In this document: one piece after another, positions 32,560-43,054 of the stretch | How the letters are laid out: each line of letters opens with the position of its first letter | Numbering within the stretch: the stretch's first letter is position 1 | Assembly: GCF_000003605.2 (NCBI RefSeq) | Contig: NW_003155738.1 | Location: 535,127 to 578,180 of the forward strand | DNA length: 43,054 bases | Source of the DNA: Saccoglossus kowalevskii | Taxonomy: Eukaryota > Hemichordata > Enteropneusta > Harrimaniidae | Direction of reading: 5' to 3' | Made by a program: the position numbers and the translations under genes | Notes under the pieces: generated by a model | Seen by the model: only the letters and a program-made list of their open reading frames with translations | The model's database searches: none | Told to the model about the DNA's origin: nothing

Positions 32560-32875
32560 ATGGAATCCGAGAAGAAGGCTTTAGTCCTTGCTGAGCTACT
32601 ATCTACCATCCAAAGCCAGAATGCTCAAATGACGAGACCTGTGGTGAATTCACATTGACTTCGCTGGATAGAGACATGAACTACAAAACAGAAATGGAGA
32701 GTTACCTAAAGACGAGAAGATCAAACTGTACCAGCAAGTTCTGTGTAAGTACTTGTTGTTGCAGGAGAAGGAAAACGGGCCGATTCCAATCTCCGTTGTG
32801 CAGCAATTACCAAGCATCCAAAGTCTTGCCCAGGAGCATGCAGAGAAAAGCGAAGCTCCTACTTCACTGCAGTGA
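32560..32875 (+). pseudogene. Second small Polinton-associated protein (two frameshifts)
   Basis: ATG 32,560 opens MESEKKALVLAELLSTIQSQ. The frame shifts to SLDRDMN near 32,658 and shifts again near 32,680. It then stays open to TGA 32,873 with NGELPKDEKIKLYQQVLCKY and ENGPIPISVVQQLPSIQSLA. The D-R-x-M...DEK.KLY.QVL.+YL pattern recurs in short proteins of Maverick/Polinton elements as I recall them. The function is unknown. It follows the basic protein by about 50 bases on the same strand. Confidence 0.55.
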
Positions 32876-32879
32876 AAAC

Positions 32880-34820
32880 GGCGAATTAACCATTGATGGA
32901 CAATCCATATCAGGCACGCATGCAGTCGATTTAGTAATATTAATATGCATAATATTAGATACTACCTATGAGCACAACATCATAATAATATTTTCCAAGG
33001 CTGTCCACCCTTAGGGAATTAATGCAAACATGATTCCGAGAACACCAAGTAATTCTTCATAATCAAGAATGTAAATTTGCACATTTATAAGTGAATGATT
33101 TTTGTAAGGTAAGATATTTATGCCAGCCATGCCAGATTAAACACAGTAAACCATGAGTCTACTGAGGTGCATATATACAGGTTTCAAAGTTTAAGCATCA
33201 TACAAATTAGTAAACTCTTCAACCAAAGCATATGAAATTATGAGTCTATATCAACTATGTGTTGGAGCACCCTTGTCACGTGGGAATTGGAAACTGAAAG
33301 AATTGTATTACTAAGCTAAATAAGCACAACTCTCCTAGCTAAAAGATAAAGTATACCCGGACCACTTTCCATCAAGCTGATAGGTGGACTATGATATAAC
33401 CATTTTTGATTTAGCTGGCAGATGGAATACGACAGAACTACTCTGCATCCAAATGATCGATGGACTATGGTATAACCACTCTCCATCTACAGACTATGGT
33501 AAACTACAGAGTGACTAATTACAGTGTAGTTTTGATATATTACATAGAACGCTGAAGTAGTCCCTTGATTTGACCACACTGTGAACATCATTGCATTCTC
33601 ATTATAAACAGCTGAAAATTAGGTAGAATAAAGACTATAAAAATATAAAATAGAATTTCTAGAACATATTAAGTGGGTAAAAGGATGGTTGTTGTCACAT
33701 CCTGTTCGATATGATACCCATAAATATACATTGTTTGTTTACATGAATCTTATTGATGAGCACAAATACTGAGTGTAGGCTGCTAACTTACTCTACATTG
33801 TAGGTATAATATTGTGTGTTTTGTATTGCAGTGAAGTTTCACACACTGAGTGATCTTTTATTTTAAATGATATGCATAGATAATCTGTAAACCCTTTATA
33901 TTGACATTAATTGAGTGTCAGAAAATGAGTATTAAGCCTATTCGGACTATATAATGGATCAAAAATGCATAACGTCTCTAATCAGCATACAGGCAGCACA
34001 GCACTGACGAGAAATCAAGTAAAACTGCGCATTTCATTGTCTATTTGTTGGCAACTAGTTTGCATCTTGTATATCATAGTAGTGATTCTATTTCAAATTT
34101 ATAATGATTACTTGAACGTTGTTCATGATTTTCCTAGAAACTTGGTTAAATTCCAGGCAATTGCAAGGAAGAAAAAGTCCGAGATGAAAAAAACATTTGT
34201 CAAACACCGTTATGTAACAACAATTTAAATAAAATACCCTTTGTTTATAAGGAGGTCTCCTGTATTTGCTTATACGCTGTCTTAACTTTTTAATTAGCAC
34301 CCAGAATTTGAATAATCACACCTCCTTCTGCTGAGAAGGGCTTTAAATACATCTGAAAAATAGCTGCTTATAATATTTGGATTAATTTAAAAATAATTAG
34401 ATGAATTACAAAATAAAATGACACGCATATATACAGTAGATTTTATTGGAAATAAGTCATAACATAGATTTGTTGTATATTAAAACAGCACAAAAGGTAA
34501 GTAAATGTCATTATCATTGTATCTTTCTTTTACACCAACTTGGAATAAAAAAATTCGAATCGAAAAGACTCACAAAATGGCTGTCATAAAAAATTTAAAA
34601 AAAACATTATTGGGTAAAAAGGGTGCATGTATTTTCACAAAGCAATGATCTAATACATCAACTCCAAAAAATGCAAGAATCTTAATTATTAGCCTGTAAT
34701 TAACATATCAATTATTTTAAGTGGACTTACTTTTTGTCAAGTAATTATTAACGGCATTACAGAAGTGAGAAAAACAAAACTGACGCTAGCCAGCCATGCC
34801 ACAAAAAACGCACCATAATC
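32880..34820. other. Non-coding stretch downstream of the Polinton relic
   Basis: Apart from a short repeat (33,361-33,510) I see no gene. The 87-codon frame at 33,965-34,228 has one hydrophobic segment (LVCILYIIVVILFQIY) and a Lys-rich tail but no family resemblance. No Polinton terminal inverted repeat partner was recognised. Confidence 0.45.
33361..33510 (+). repeat. Imperfect ~78-bp tandem repeat
   Basis: GGACTATGATATAACCA (33,384) and GGACTATGGTATAACCA (33,462) are 78 bases apart. Each is preceded by an ACCACT/ACTACT..CATC phrase. A third shortened unit is at 33,492. Confidence 0.7.
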
Positions 34821-34829
34821 CTATTTCCA

Positions 34830-35620
34830 CATTTATTTGTTTGGCTTAATGGACATCATCAAGTATTTTCTTGATAATATAAAGCAATCATCACGAGGTA
34901 CAAATATTTATCTCATATAGATTTGACTGTGTTCTCTTTTGTACTTGTCAGCTCTATTTTAGGGTACTTGCCAATTCTTTGTCAGGTATTTGTTTTACTT
35001 CCCTCGTTCAAACGATAGTATATGATGTAACTTTACAATGTTAGAAAGAAGTTTGACCTGTCTATATATTATTATTTTTTAATAATAACATCCAAAGCCA
35101 GTTCATCATGTTTAGGTTAACTGTCAATTTTCGTAACTTCGAAAATCGTTTTTTAAATATGTCTCATCAAATTTTCCAGTCTTCGTAACTTTTCAAATTG
35201 TCTGAAGTAGAATTAAAAAAAGTTGTTGAGAAATGATCCAGTCCATCATTAATTGGAATAAGAATATTTTTTCCGACGTTATTTACTATCTAACTAATGC
35301 TTAATTAGTTCTTGTTATGCATTCATGTTGAGTCCATACTTTGGATACTCTCATTCACCCGATGTCGTACTATTTACACGAGATGACAATTCATCGGCTT
35401 AGGATGAGGTTCAGTGGTTTATTTATTTGTACAACCAACACAATATTATTATTATCATTATTCAATGGAGTCTGTCGCTCAATTATCGTATTTAATTTGC
35501 CAGTTCATGGAAGTATTTTTAGATATGGTTTGTATTCACACGTCAAGTTATTCCTACAGTTAAATGAATAAAAATACTTTAGCTTCCTTATGATGTTTGA
35601 AATGCTAACGGGGTCTGTGA
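34830..35620 (+). repeat. Segmental duplication block 2, copy 2 (LamG 5' flank without the gene)
   Basis: Collinear with 17,990-18,668, and its last 180 bases also match 394-600. Similarity ends before the position of the LamG ATG, so this copy has the upstream region but no signal-peptide exon. No LamG coding sequence follows. Confidence 0.85.
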
Positions 35621-35756
35621 GGTGCAATGATGTATACATTACGCTGTACATAATCTGAAAACAATACTGATCTCCTGGAATGTAACGAGCAGCTGCTCAG
35701 GTATTACATATTAGAGTCAAAGAAGCTACTTATTTTTCCTTGTCCAATTGCTAACT

Positions 35757-35820
35757 AAAAATCACTACTAATACTAATACTTGTATGGGTAGGGTGTATG
35801 TTAGTGCTCCCGTCGACTGT
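35757..35820 (+). repeat. Short dispersed repeat R1, copy 2 (partial)
   Basis: AAAAATCACTACTAATACTA..TACTTGTATGGGTAGG..ATGT matches the first ~60 bases of the copies at 16,847 and 41,707. It is followed directly by the LINE ORF1 scrap. Confidence 0.6.
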
Positions 35821-35839
35821 CATTTTATTTTCGAGCAAG

Positions 35840-36200
35840 ATGGTCGCCGTTAAAATGCTATGGCCATATCGACGTAAACTGGCAAAAAAATAAACATTCG
35901 ATATGGCATGGTAACACTGAGGGTGTTCCAGTCGAGGACTATGTTGCGGCGGCTGCCGATATTATAGGCGACAACTTAGTTATAGCAGCGTCACTAAGAA
36001 ATATGGTGTACAGAGTGTTTAATTTGAATCTGCCGCAGGTATTACTCTTAAAACCTAATTCAATTTCAACGTTCAGGTAACTAGTTCTATCAAAAGTTCT
36101 TCCATTTCTAACCGATGATTATATTGAGCTTGCTTTAAAGCCCTATGGCCGTATTATGAGTAAAATGCGTAGCATTCCTCTCGGATGCAAGTGACATGGA
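35840..36200 (+). mobile_element. LINE ORF1 (Tx1/L1-like) fragment
   Basis: MVAVKMLWPYRRK (35,840) is followed by GVPVEDYVAAAADIIGDNLV (35,923-35,980). A further frame has LPFLTDDYIELALKPYGRIM and SKMRSIPLGCK (36,100-36,192). The PPFLTDD..YG....IPLGCK pattern belongs to the RNA-binding ORF1 of Tx1/L1-like LINEs as I know it. Stops separate the pieces and the CCHC knuckles expected downstream are not seen. It might be the lost ORF1 of the Tx1-like elements elsewhere in the window. Confidence 0.65.
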
Positions 36201-36209
36201 TTAAACGGT

Positions 36210-36684
36210 TCAATCCCCAGTGCTGTATGGCGGACTGACATACAATACAAGGTTCGGAAACAAACACACTGAACTTAATAAGCTTTTGATAAACAATGAA
36301 AAAGACATGCACGCAAATAAAGGTGAAACTGACATGGAAATCACAACTGGACCACTTGGCTTAAATAATAACAATAACGCCACCGTTTACCCTCTCACTT
36401 AAACTTTCCGGCTAACATGAAAGCTCACAAAACTTTATTACCCAACGCACACCAAGTAGTGATCAAGGAGATGATATCACTTACGCTAATTCAGCAGCGG
36501 TAGTAGGCGACCATATAGAATTAGTAGTATCGAATATGTTGGATATATCTGGCAGTTCCAATTTTCTAGCTACTCATCATACTGAATCAATAAAACATAC
36601 GTGCTCACAAAAACATAGATAAATGTTTTGATTTTTATCATTTTACCAAGGTGGTAGCAAACGAATTACAAAACTACCATCGTG
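36210..36684. other. Unassigned stretch
   Basis: An Asn-rich 60-codon frame (36,220-36,402) could be decayed LINE ORF1, but nothing diagnostic is present. Confidence 0.35.
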
Positions 36685-37445
36685 CATCATGAAACAAATT
36701 AATAAAATAAGAAATATATATGCACCACAAGTGTCAGTTAGATTTAAATAAAAAACACTGTAACTGTGGCAACATTAATATTCAGTAATATCCCTAAGTA
36801 TTATGGTTATAACCATCATTATTTGGGCAGGCAACAAATTGTGATATTGTCCTCACGAACATTTTATTATTTAAATGTTCAATGAAACCCTTTTTAACAA
36901 CCCCCGCCCCCATGAACCGCTCGTTTTTTCAACTTTGTCGATGGTGGCGTAAATATAGTCAGTAAATTAATGGACGATGGAATGAAAGCCTATCACGGTC
37001 GATCGGTGGTGTATACTTCATTCTACCACACAAATAAGCAACAAGATTACATCCTCTTCATTTGGTGTTGTCATTGTAAATCAGCCATGTTGAATTGCCA
37101 CGGGATTGGTAATTGTGAAGTACACGGCAAGATCTTCATTGCAAGTAAGATTCTTGTGTTCGGTATGCTCATTTATCACAGTTTCTAAATCAGTCCGTCA
37201 ATAATTGACATTATTACTATGAATACGCAACTCAATTCCAACCTTTAGATAACTAACTAGTTCTATCAAATGTTCCTCCTTTTCCTCCACACATGATGCA
37301 TATCGTAATAAAGCAGGACCACGACCACATGTACCCCACACTATAGTTTTGAATTAAACAGGCTGGTTTGTCCCTTTCGCGACATTTTCAATCAACGGAT
37401 CTTCAATGGCGAGTCGTTCATGCGGCGTATAAAACAGGCCAGTTT
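36685..37445 (+). repeat. Segmental duplication block 3, copy 2
   Basis: Collinear with 14,105-14,666 (shared words listed there). Unlike copy 1 it is not cut by a LINE, so it continues into the coding fragment below. Confidence 0.85.
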
Positions 37446-37521
37446 TCTTTTCAATGCCAGGCTTTCTGACTCGATATGTCTCCGCGACGCAGTTCCATCC
37501 AGCATATTTACTTTGACTGCT
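37354..37521 (-). pseudogene. Unidentified coding fragment, copy 2
   Basis: Minus-strand frame of about 55 codons: KYAGWNCVAETYRVRKPGIE, then KKTGLFYTPHERLAIEDPLI, then ENVAKGTNQPV and TAA. The last 28 residues align without gaps to 14,559-14,666, where the frame extends by YFKTIV. Conservation of frame between diverged copies supports a protein origin. The upstream limit is an in-frame TGA at 37,522-37,524. No family is recognised. It could be a host 3' exon or a transposon gene end. Confidence 0.5.
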
Positions 37522-38029
37522 TCACGGTAAATGATCTGTTGCCTTTTCTTTCGAACAGTAACAACAGTCCGAGTTTCTTCCACAGTGGCATGTTATGCTA
37601 CTGCCTCCCAAATCATGTAGCGTTCTATCCTGTCAAGCACAGTTATGTTCTGTTTACAAGTGCTGCTATAAAATTTGCTATTCACCTGAGTCTGTGTAAT
37701 AAAGATGATGATAGACTTATTCTATTAGACTTATGCTATCAGAACACTTTACTCGGCATGTCCATACATGGCTCAAAGTAAAAGGTGTTTTATACATCCA
37801 TGCTTGCAGTTGGTTCTCTTTTGTGTGGCTGTTAGATCGCAATTGAAGTTTCATCCTCGCACACTATTTGTAGTAAGTTTGTCTTTTACTGCTTTGGGAC
37901 TAGTTGGTGGGGTCGTAATCTCTTGTGGTGAGAGTCAATACAATTGGCCTATGTACAAGGTCTCACGGGTTAATGTTCCAATGTTCTTGGTTTTATTACT
38001 TTATCTATAACCAGAGGGCGCTGTGATAC

Positions 38030-38850
38030 AAGTAAGTGCACCAGGACTAGAGCGTTTCCAACACACAGTCGCCTGCATCCCCAAAACTATACCACCAAGG
38101 AAATTCTGAAGAAATCGAAAACAACTATCAGAAATCAGTGCTCGATTGAGATGCATACCATCCATATTAGAAAACATTAACGAGCTGAAAACTAGCCAGG
38201 ATACTATAAGCACCTCACTGGAATTCTTCAATGGAATTGTTGAAGATCCAGGTGTACTACGTTGGAGCATGAAAATAAAGAAATCAGATGTGTCAATGAA
38301 TATCTTCAGAAACAAGACAAGAGCCGACGAGTGGGAAAAATCAGTAGAGGAACAAAACCAATATAGTCGTCGTGAGAGTATCGAGATTCATGGTATCCCC
38401 GAGAGTTCTGATACATCAAAACCAGAAAACACAGATGTAGTTACTCTTAAAGTGTTGTGAAAGATTTAACCTGAACTTACTGGAATGGATGTTGAAGTAA
38501 CTCATCGTTTAGGAAAGAAACCAGCTGAAAACTATCAGGCTTTTCCAAGACCCATAATTGTAAAAGTTTGAGGAAGAAACAAGAAAGTATATACCTGAAT
38601 AAAAAGAAGCTCGCAAATGTTACTGTTAGCAGCCCAAGATTTCCAGACTAAAATCTAATCAACATAAATGAGAACCTAACGCCTAATGCACGAAAGCTTC
38701 TGAAACTGGCCAACGAAGCGTAAACAGGTAAATTATAAATTCCTCTGGACTAGAAACGGACAGATATTTGTACGCAGGGTTGAGAATTCACAATCTCTTA
38801 ACATAAAGAATGAGCATGATCTTGTAAAGATCGTGTAGTATTCCGTATCA
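38030..38850 (+). mobile_element. CR1-like LINE, ORF1 (coiled coil plus RRM-like)
   Basis: A 104-codon frame (38,146-38,460) has ILENINELKTSQDTISTSL and MKIKKSDVSMNIFRNK, a heptad-like coiled coil. EEQNQYSRRESIEIHGIPES follows, the conserved entry into the L1 ORF1-type RNA-binding domain. Beyond the TGA at 38,458, VEVTHRLGKK, ENLTPNARKLLKLANEA and FLWTRNGQIFVRRVENSQSL continue in other frames to about 38,810. This is the usual ORF1 of invertebrate CR1/L2-like elements. The 5' limit is not defined. Confidence 0.75.
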
Positions 38851-38856
38851 TTTTGT

Positions 38857-38879
38857 ATATATATATATATATATATATG
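38857..38879. repeat. (TA)n microsatellite between ORF1 and ORF2
   Basis: About ten TA dinucleotides. Confidence 0.9.
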
Positions 38880-38902
38880 CATAGATATTTTTACACATTT
38901 TA

Positions 38903-41690
38903 ATGTTGGATGATAATGTAAATAACACTTGTTATAGTAATTGTAAATCGTATTCTTCTTCCAAGTTCTTCAATCTGATAGGTAACACACCTAAGTCTAC
39001 CTTTTCAATTTCACAATGTAATATTCGGTCCCTCGGTCGAAATTTTCAGGATTTCAAATTATTCTACGAATCGCTTATAAGATCAAAAATCAAAGTCATT
39101 GCAGTATCTTAAATTTGGCAGATACAAAACAGAAAATTGACCAGTGGGGTGGGGGATTAAGGGTGTATATTCGGACATCTTTGAAGTACACAGACTATAG
39201 AAGCAAATGCAAGTCATTCTGAATCACTATGGCTGAAAATTTACAAGTACAGAAATAAATCACTCATAGTTGGTATAATATATTGAAAACCAAACAAAAA
39301 TGTGGACGAGTTTCTTGAAAGCCTTGAATCCGTGTTAATTGATATTGATCATAAAAATTCACAGTGTATACATGTTGGTGACTTCAATATAATTACTTAT
39401 AATGTCCATGCAAATGAAACAATCTTACCAATAGTACGTCTTCCCTAAATTTAGTTCAAATGATTACCATGCCGACACGAATATCAAATCACTCGCGTAC
39501 GGTTATTGATCATATTTATACGAATACACTTACTAATTTTGTCAATTGTGGTACAGTGGAGGTTGATCTTTCTGATCATTTGTCTATTTTTGTCATCTTT
39601 GATGATCTCTGTATTTATTTTCAAGAACCGAGAAATTTGACCTCCAATTTAAATGTAAGCTCATTTCAAGTTTTCAAGTATTTGTAATAAGCATGCATCC
39701 CTAGTTACTAAAACTTTAAACCAAAAACGAAAAACGAGGAAACTTTGGATAACTGCAGGAATTAGGAAGTCGGTGGATTGCAAACACAAACTATATTCAA
39801 AAGTATTCAAAAGTAACTACCATCCAGTTATCCTGGAAAACACTATCGGAACATGTTTATTTTGAAACGAGCTAAGCAGAATTTGTATGGTGATCAGTTC
39901 ACATGTTGTCAAGGAGATAATAATAAAACTTGGAAGTTATTATGAATATTCTAGGTGGCAGGAATAATGTAAGTTTCCAAAATGCAAGTACACTTCATAT
40001 GTCTTCTACACACAGTCGTTTAGAGACCACTCTTGTTAACCAACATGGCACTGTTAATGGGTTTAACCAGTTGTTTGTCTTTGGCTGACATGCTAATAAC
40101 TTAAATCATTGCACTAAATCCTATCATTCATATCTACCAAAATCCTTACCACAATCTTTCTTTCCTCATGCAACCTCTGAACAAGAAATATTTCAACTAC
40201 TAAAAGCACTTAATAAAAATAAGACTGTGGGGTATAACTAAATTAGTCCAAAACTGTTAATTTATGCCGCAGAATACATTTCCCGACCATGTGTATTCCC
40301 AAATTCTTTTAAAATAACTAAAGTGACTCAAATTTTCAAAAAAGGAGTACCTAGTGATCCAGGCAACTACAGACCAGTTTCATGTTTGAGAAAATAATTA
40401 ACAAACAAATGATCTCGTATCTGAACAGTTTTGAACTATTGTACATTCCTCAATATATGTATTTCGGGAGAGATACAGTACTAAGGTAGCAATTGCGGAC
40501 ATAGCACAGAAAATTGTGAAGGAAATTGATATGGGTAATGGCGTGATTGGTATATTAATGGATGCAGTCAAATGAACTACCAATTACTTGCTAGGTCCGA
40601 CACGCTTTCTGATTTACGTAAATGATATTGCAAGCGCCACAGATTATTTTGACACCCGTTTAGTTGCAGACGACACCAGCCAATTTCATACCTTCAATTC
40701 AAAAAACACAATAGATCGTTCAGATATAAATTTTCATTTAAACAATGTTATAGACTGGTGCAATACTAATAAATTACCAATAAAATCCCCCCCCCCCAAA
40801 AAAATGAATATATTATATTTAGAGGTAAACGGGCATAAATACATTCAACGGGTACAATTAATATAAAAGGAGTAACAATAGATGAAGTTGAAACAACTAA
40901 GTACACTGGTGTTGAATTGAACAATAACCTTGACTGGAAGAACCACATACAGAAAGTAAACAAAACAATAAGTAGTAAAGCAGGTATTCTTTTCAAGTTG
41001 AGGGTCATTATTCCACCATGTATTCTTTTACTATTATATAACTGTTTCATCCTATCACATATTTCCTATGCACTAGAAGTTTGGGGGAACACGTACCCAA
41101 CTTACCTGAAACCCATACATCTCACACAGAAAAAGATTGTACGCATAATAACAGCATCAGATCGCTTCTCACGCACTTCTTCACTTTTTAATCAGCTCCA
41201 TGTATTAGATATCTATAAACAACATGGTTTGGAAATGGCTTCGTTTGTTCATGATAATCTCAATGGCAAGTTACCACAGGGGTTTCTTCAATATTTCTCT
41301 TCTATTCAACACTCGTATCACATAAAATCAAAAGCATTAGGTATTTTTATTATTCAAAAATACCATACTAATTCAGGACAATATTCAATCAAATATGCTA
41401 AGGCTAAACTCTAGAATAAACTTCCAGAAGACATTCGTTCCATGGCCTCAAGAAATTCATTCAAAAAAGAAATGAAAATATGTTTACAGTATGCATAATT
41501 GAGTTGTATGTAAACATTTTTAGCGTCCACTTATTATTGCAGTTTGTTTTTAACCTAGAAAATGGAGTGGACTCGACTATTGTTTTACACTATTTTTCCT
41601 ATTCCCTATGTATTTCAGTGTTGTTTGTAATGTATCCTTTTATCAATATTGTCTGTAAATTAAGTGAATAAATTAAATCTATCTATATTT
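38903..41690 (+). mobile_element. CR1-like LINE, ORF2 (endonuclease and reverse transcriptase), inactive
   Basis: The endonuclease N-terminus is at 39,000-39,115 (FSISQCNIRSLGRNFQDF, then KVIAVSEI once a stop is passed). The C-terminal endonuclease block is at 39,450-39,600 (RISNHSRTVIDHIYTN, DLSDHLSIFVIF). RT blocks are KALNKNKTVGYN (40,205-40,240), KVTQIFKKGVPSDPGNYRPV (40,320-40,380) and GPTRFLIYVNDI (40,593-40,628). The catalytic box reads VADD (40,663-40,674) instead of FADD. Then come LNVIDWC-type and KYTGVELNNNLDWKNHIQKV (40,900-40,960). A 165-codon open frame (40,917-41,414) has the thumb and C-terminal SHISYALEVWGNTYPTYL and QKKIVRIIT. NKLPEDIRSMASRNSFKKEM closes it to about 41,480. 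The central RT block between 40,385 and 40,590 is mostly missing. The 3' end lies near the AAATCTATCTATATTTG tail at 41,672-41,690. Confidence 0.85.
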
Positions 41691-41706
41691 GTCTAATAGC
41701 AAATAA

Positions 41707-41935
41707 AAAAATCACTACTACTTCTATTACTTGCATGGGTAGGACATGTGTTCGTGGAGCTCCGTTAATTTGTCTCGGTAGTGGTTTTATTTGGTTTTTA
41801 ATTTGAATGTCCTTTAACTGCTTTATTTTGAATCAACTCAACCCGTGAGTATTTTATTGCTTTCGTGTATATATTTAGCTTTTTATATTTAGTTTGCTGC
41901 ATTTTCCGTGTTGGTGTGTTGTGATCAATGGTCGC
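41707..41935 (+). repeat. Short dispersed repeat R1, copy 3 (longest)
   Basis: AAAAATCACTACTACTTCTA, ACATGTGTTCGTGGAGCTCC, CGGTAGTGGTTTTATTTGGT, CCTTTAACTGCT and TTTAGTTTGCTGCATTTT match 16,846-17,010 in order. The start and the GGTAGTGGTTTT segment form an imperfect inverted repeat. It begins within 20 bases of the CR1 3' end. Confidence 0.65.
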
Positions 41936-43054
41936 TTAAATAGCCGCCATTGAAAAAAACACGCAATGCACGACCTATTGTAAATATATTCGCAACCATG
42001 CCATCTTATGTGATTATGTGGCTGGTATCCATGGAAACTGTCACGAGGTTGAATGATATTCAGCACGAACAATCCTGTCCGTGAAGGATACCACCCAACA
42101 CCCGTGATTGTGGGTTCTTTTATTTTACCCATAACAAACAGGGCCACATGGGACCTCTCGATAAATAACCAGATTGGAATCGTAAGATAGTAATTGCAGG
42201 GTATAACGTCACTCTTATGTAATGAAAACACAATATTGGTAAAATTAATAGATTTAATACACTTATGCAATAGCACGTACAATAAATAAGTGTCTCCAAA
42301 CAATACAATCAATAATAATAATAATACTACAGCCTCTGGAATTTCCTATACTAATGTGAATGTGTGTATGGGTTACTGGTAACAAATGCCATGGTCTTTG
42401 TAGTCAGTCCGTGGTGGTATCAAATCGATGATTCCCTTGTCTTCAATCAGCATGATATTCAGTGGCTTGGTATGTTCTCATCACTATTAGTGTCTTTGGT
42501 CAGTCTTCATGCAGCATGGCCCGAATCTTTTCACGACTTGCAGGGATAGACCACGACCACAACCTGCTCACACCTCAGTCACCAAGGGCAGACTGCCTCT
42601 ACATGTGCTCCCAATTTCACTGGGGTTTCTCCAGGAGGAGTGCAGGAGTGGGGACAAAGGTTATTTCTATCCTTTTGTTCTAGTAGTCAGGTCAGTGACC
42701 TCATGTCTCCAATCTGGCAGTAATTCAGTCAAGTTAGTTTCCTATACAATTTGGCAATGATTCACATCGTGACGTCCTGACCGCAAAGTGTACGTATGCA
42801 CAAAAATCTTCCTATCTGGCTGTATTAAACACACTGTCTAGAGGCTGGATATGTATAGATAGACAGAACAGCCCAATTGTGATAGATTTTCTGACGAACC
42901 CTGTGACACACCCCCCCATGCTGAGCTGTGAACATCACATGATCACACCCAAACACAGTCATGAAAATACAACATCATTTGTACTTGTCTATACCCGAAA
43001 CCCCAACAATTCATGTAACATCTTGTAATATAATTGTTACTAAATTTTATTCCT
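41936..43054. other. Non-coding right end
   Basis: Open frames on both strands (for example 41,875-42,312 minus, partly over R1, and 42,364-42,760 plus) show no family motif or splice context. No repeat recognised. Confidence 0.45.

Noticed and set aside
33965-34228. Single-pass membrane protein
   Set aside because: The hydrophobic stretch is in AT-rich DNA, where Ile/Leu/Phe codons arise by chance; no homologue or gene signals recognised.
37476-37781. 101-codon + strand open frame
   Set aside because: It overlaps the minus-strand peptide conserved in two copies; the + frame is not conserved.
41875-42312. 145-codon minus-strand open frame
   Set aside because: Partly over repeat R1, no family motif, no splice context, composition not convincing.

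Overview
The window reads as AT-rich, non-coding-dominated animal nuclear DNA, not bacterial or phage DNA. Broken exons sit next to GT/AG splice sites, polyadenylation signals, LINE retrotransposons of several clades, remnants of a Maverick/Polinton-type virus-like element, inverted-repeat MITEs, satellites and a 50-N assembly gap (19,521-19,570). A secreted LamG plus von Willebrand D (VWD) protein, Polintons, CR1-, Tx1/L1- and RTE-like LINEs together suggest a marine invertebrate. A hemichordate-like deuterostome is my best guess, with low confidence. I see no rRNA, tRNA, CRISPR or operon structure.

Host genes. The one recognisable host family is a secreted LamG/VWD protein, present in two damaged copies on the + strand. 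Copy A (647-2,527) has a signal-peptide-like start, a long intron and a LamG exon that carries a stop, a small deletion and a LINE fragment. Copy B (18,669-19,358) has a better LamG exon but has lost the 5' part of that exon. Past the assembly gap are a VWD exon (19,864-20,138), a tiny last exon and a poly(A) signal. The 5' flank of this gene occurs three times (about 0.4, 18.0-18.7 and 34.8-35.6 kb). Two other blocks are also duplicated: 11.9-13.2 with 17.0-17.9 kb, and 14.1-14.7 with 36.7-37.4 kb. The window is thus a mosaic of diverged segmental duplications, later filled by transposons. A cysteine-rich open frame (5,324-5,665) and a short minus-strand coding fragment kept in two copies (14.6 and 37.4 kb) are unidentified.

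Mobile DNA, left to right: interlocked inverted repeats (1-381); a LINE scrap (2,528-2,695); a capsid-protein-like Polinton relic (4.6-5.3 kb); a Tx1/L1-like LINE relic (8.48-9.47 kb); a hairpin element (10.87-10.98 kb); an almost complete RTE/craniofacial-protein-2-like LINE on the minus strand (14.67-16.85 kb); a minus-strand Tx1/L1-like LINE (21.0-25.9 kb) split by a + strand LINE (22.9-24.7 kb); a MITE with flanking direct repeats (29.39-29.54 kb); a second Polinton relic with PolB, ATPase end and two small proteins (29.7-32.9 kb); a LINE ORF1 scrap (35.8-36.2 kb); and a CR1-like element with ORF1 and ORF2 (38.0-41.7 kb). All carry frameshifts or stops, so none looks active.

Repeats. A CRE-motif repeat of about 40 bp occurs in two distant clusters in opposite orientation (5.93-6.23 and 27.29-27.43 kb). 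A diverged tandem array lies at 27.70-28.10 kb. A three-unit repeat with a perfect palindromic RFX X-box lies at 7.2-7.8 kb. A short repeat beginning AAAAATCACTACTA lies beside three different LINEs (16.85, 35.76 and 41.71 kb).
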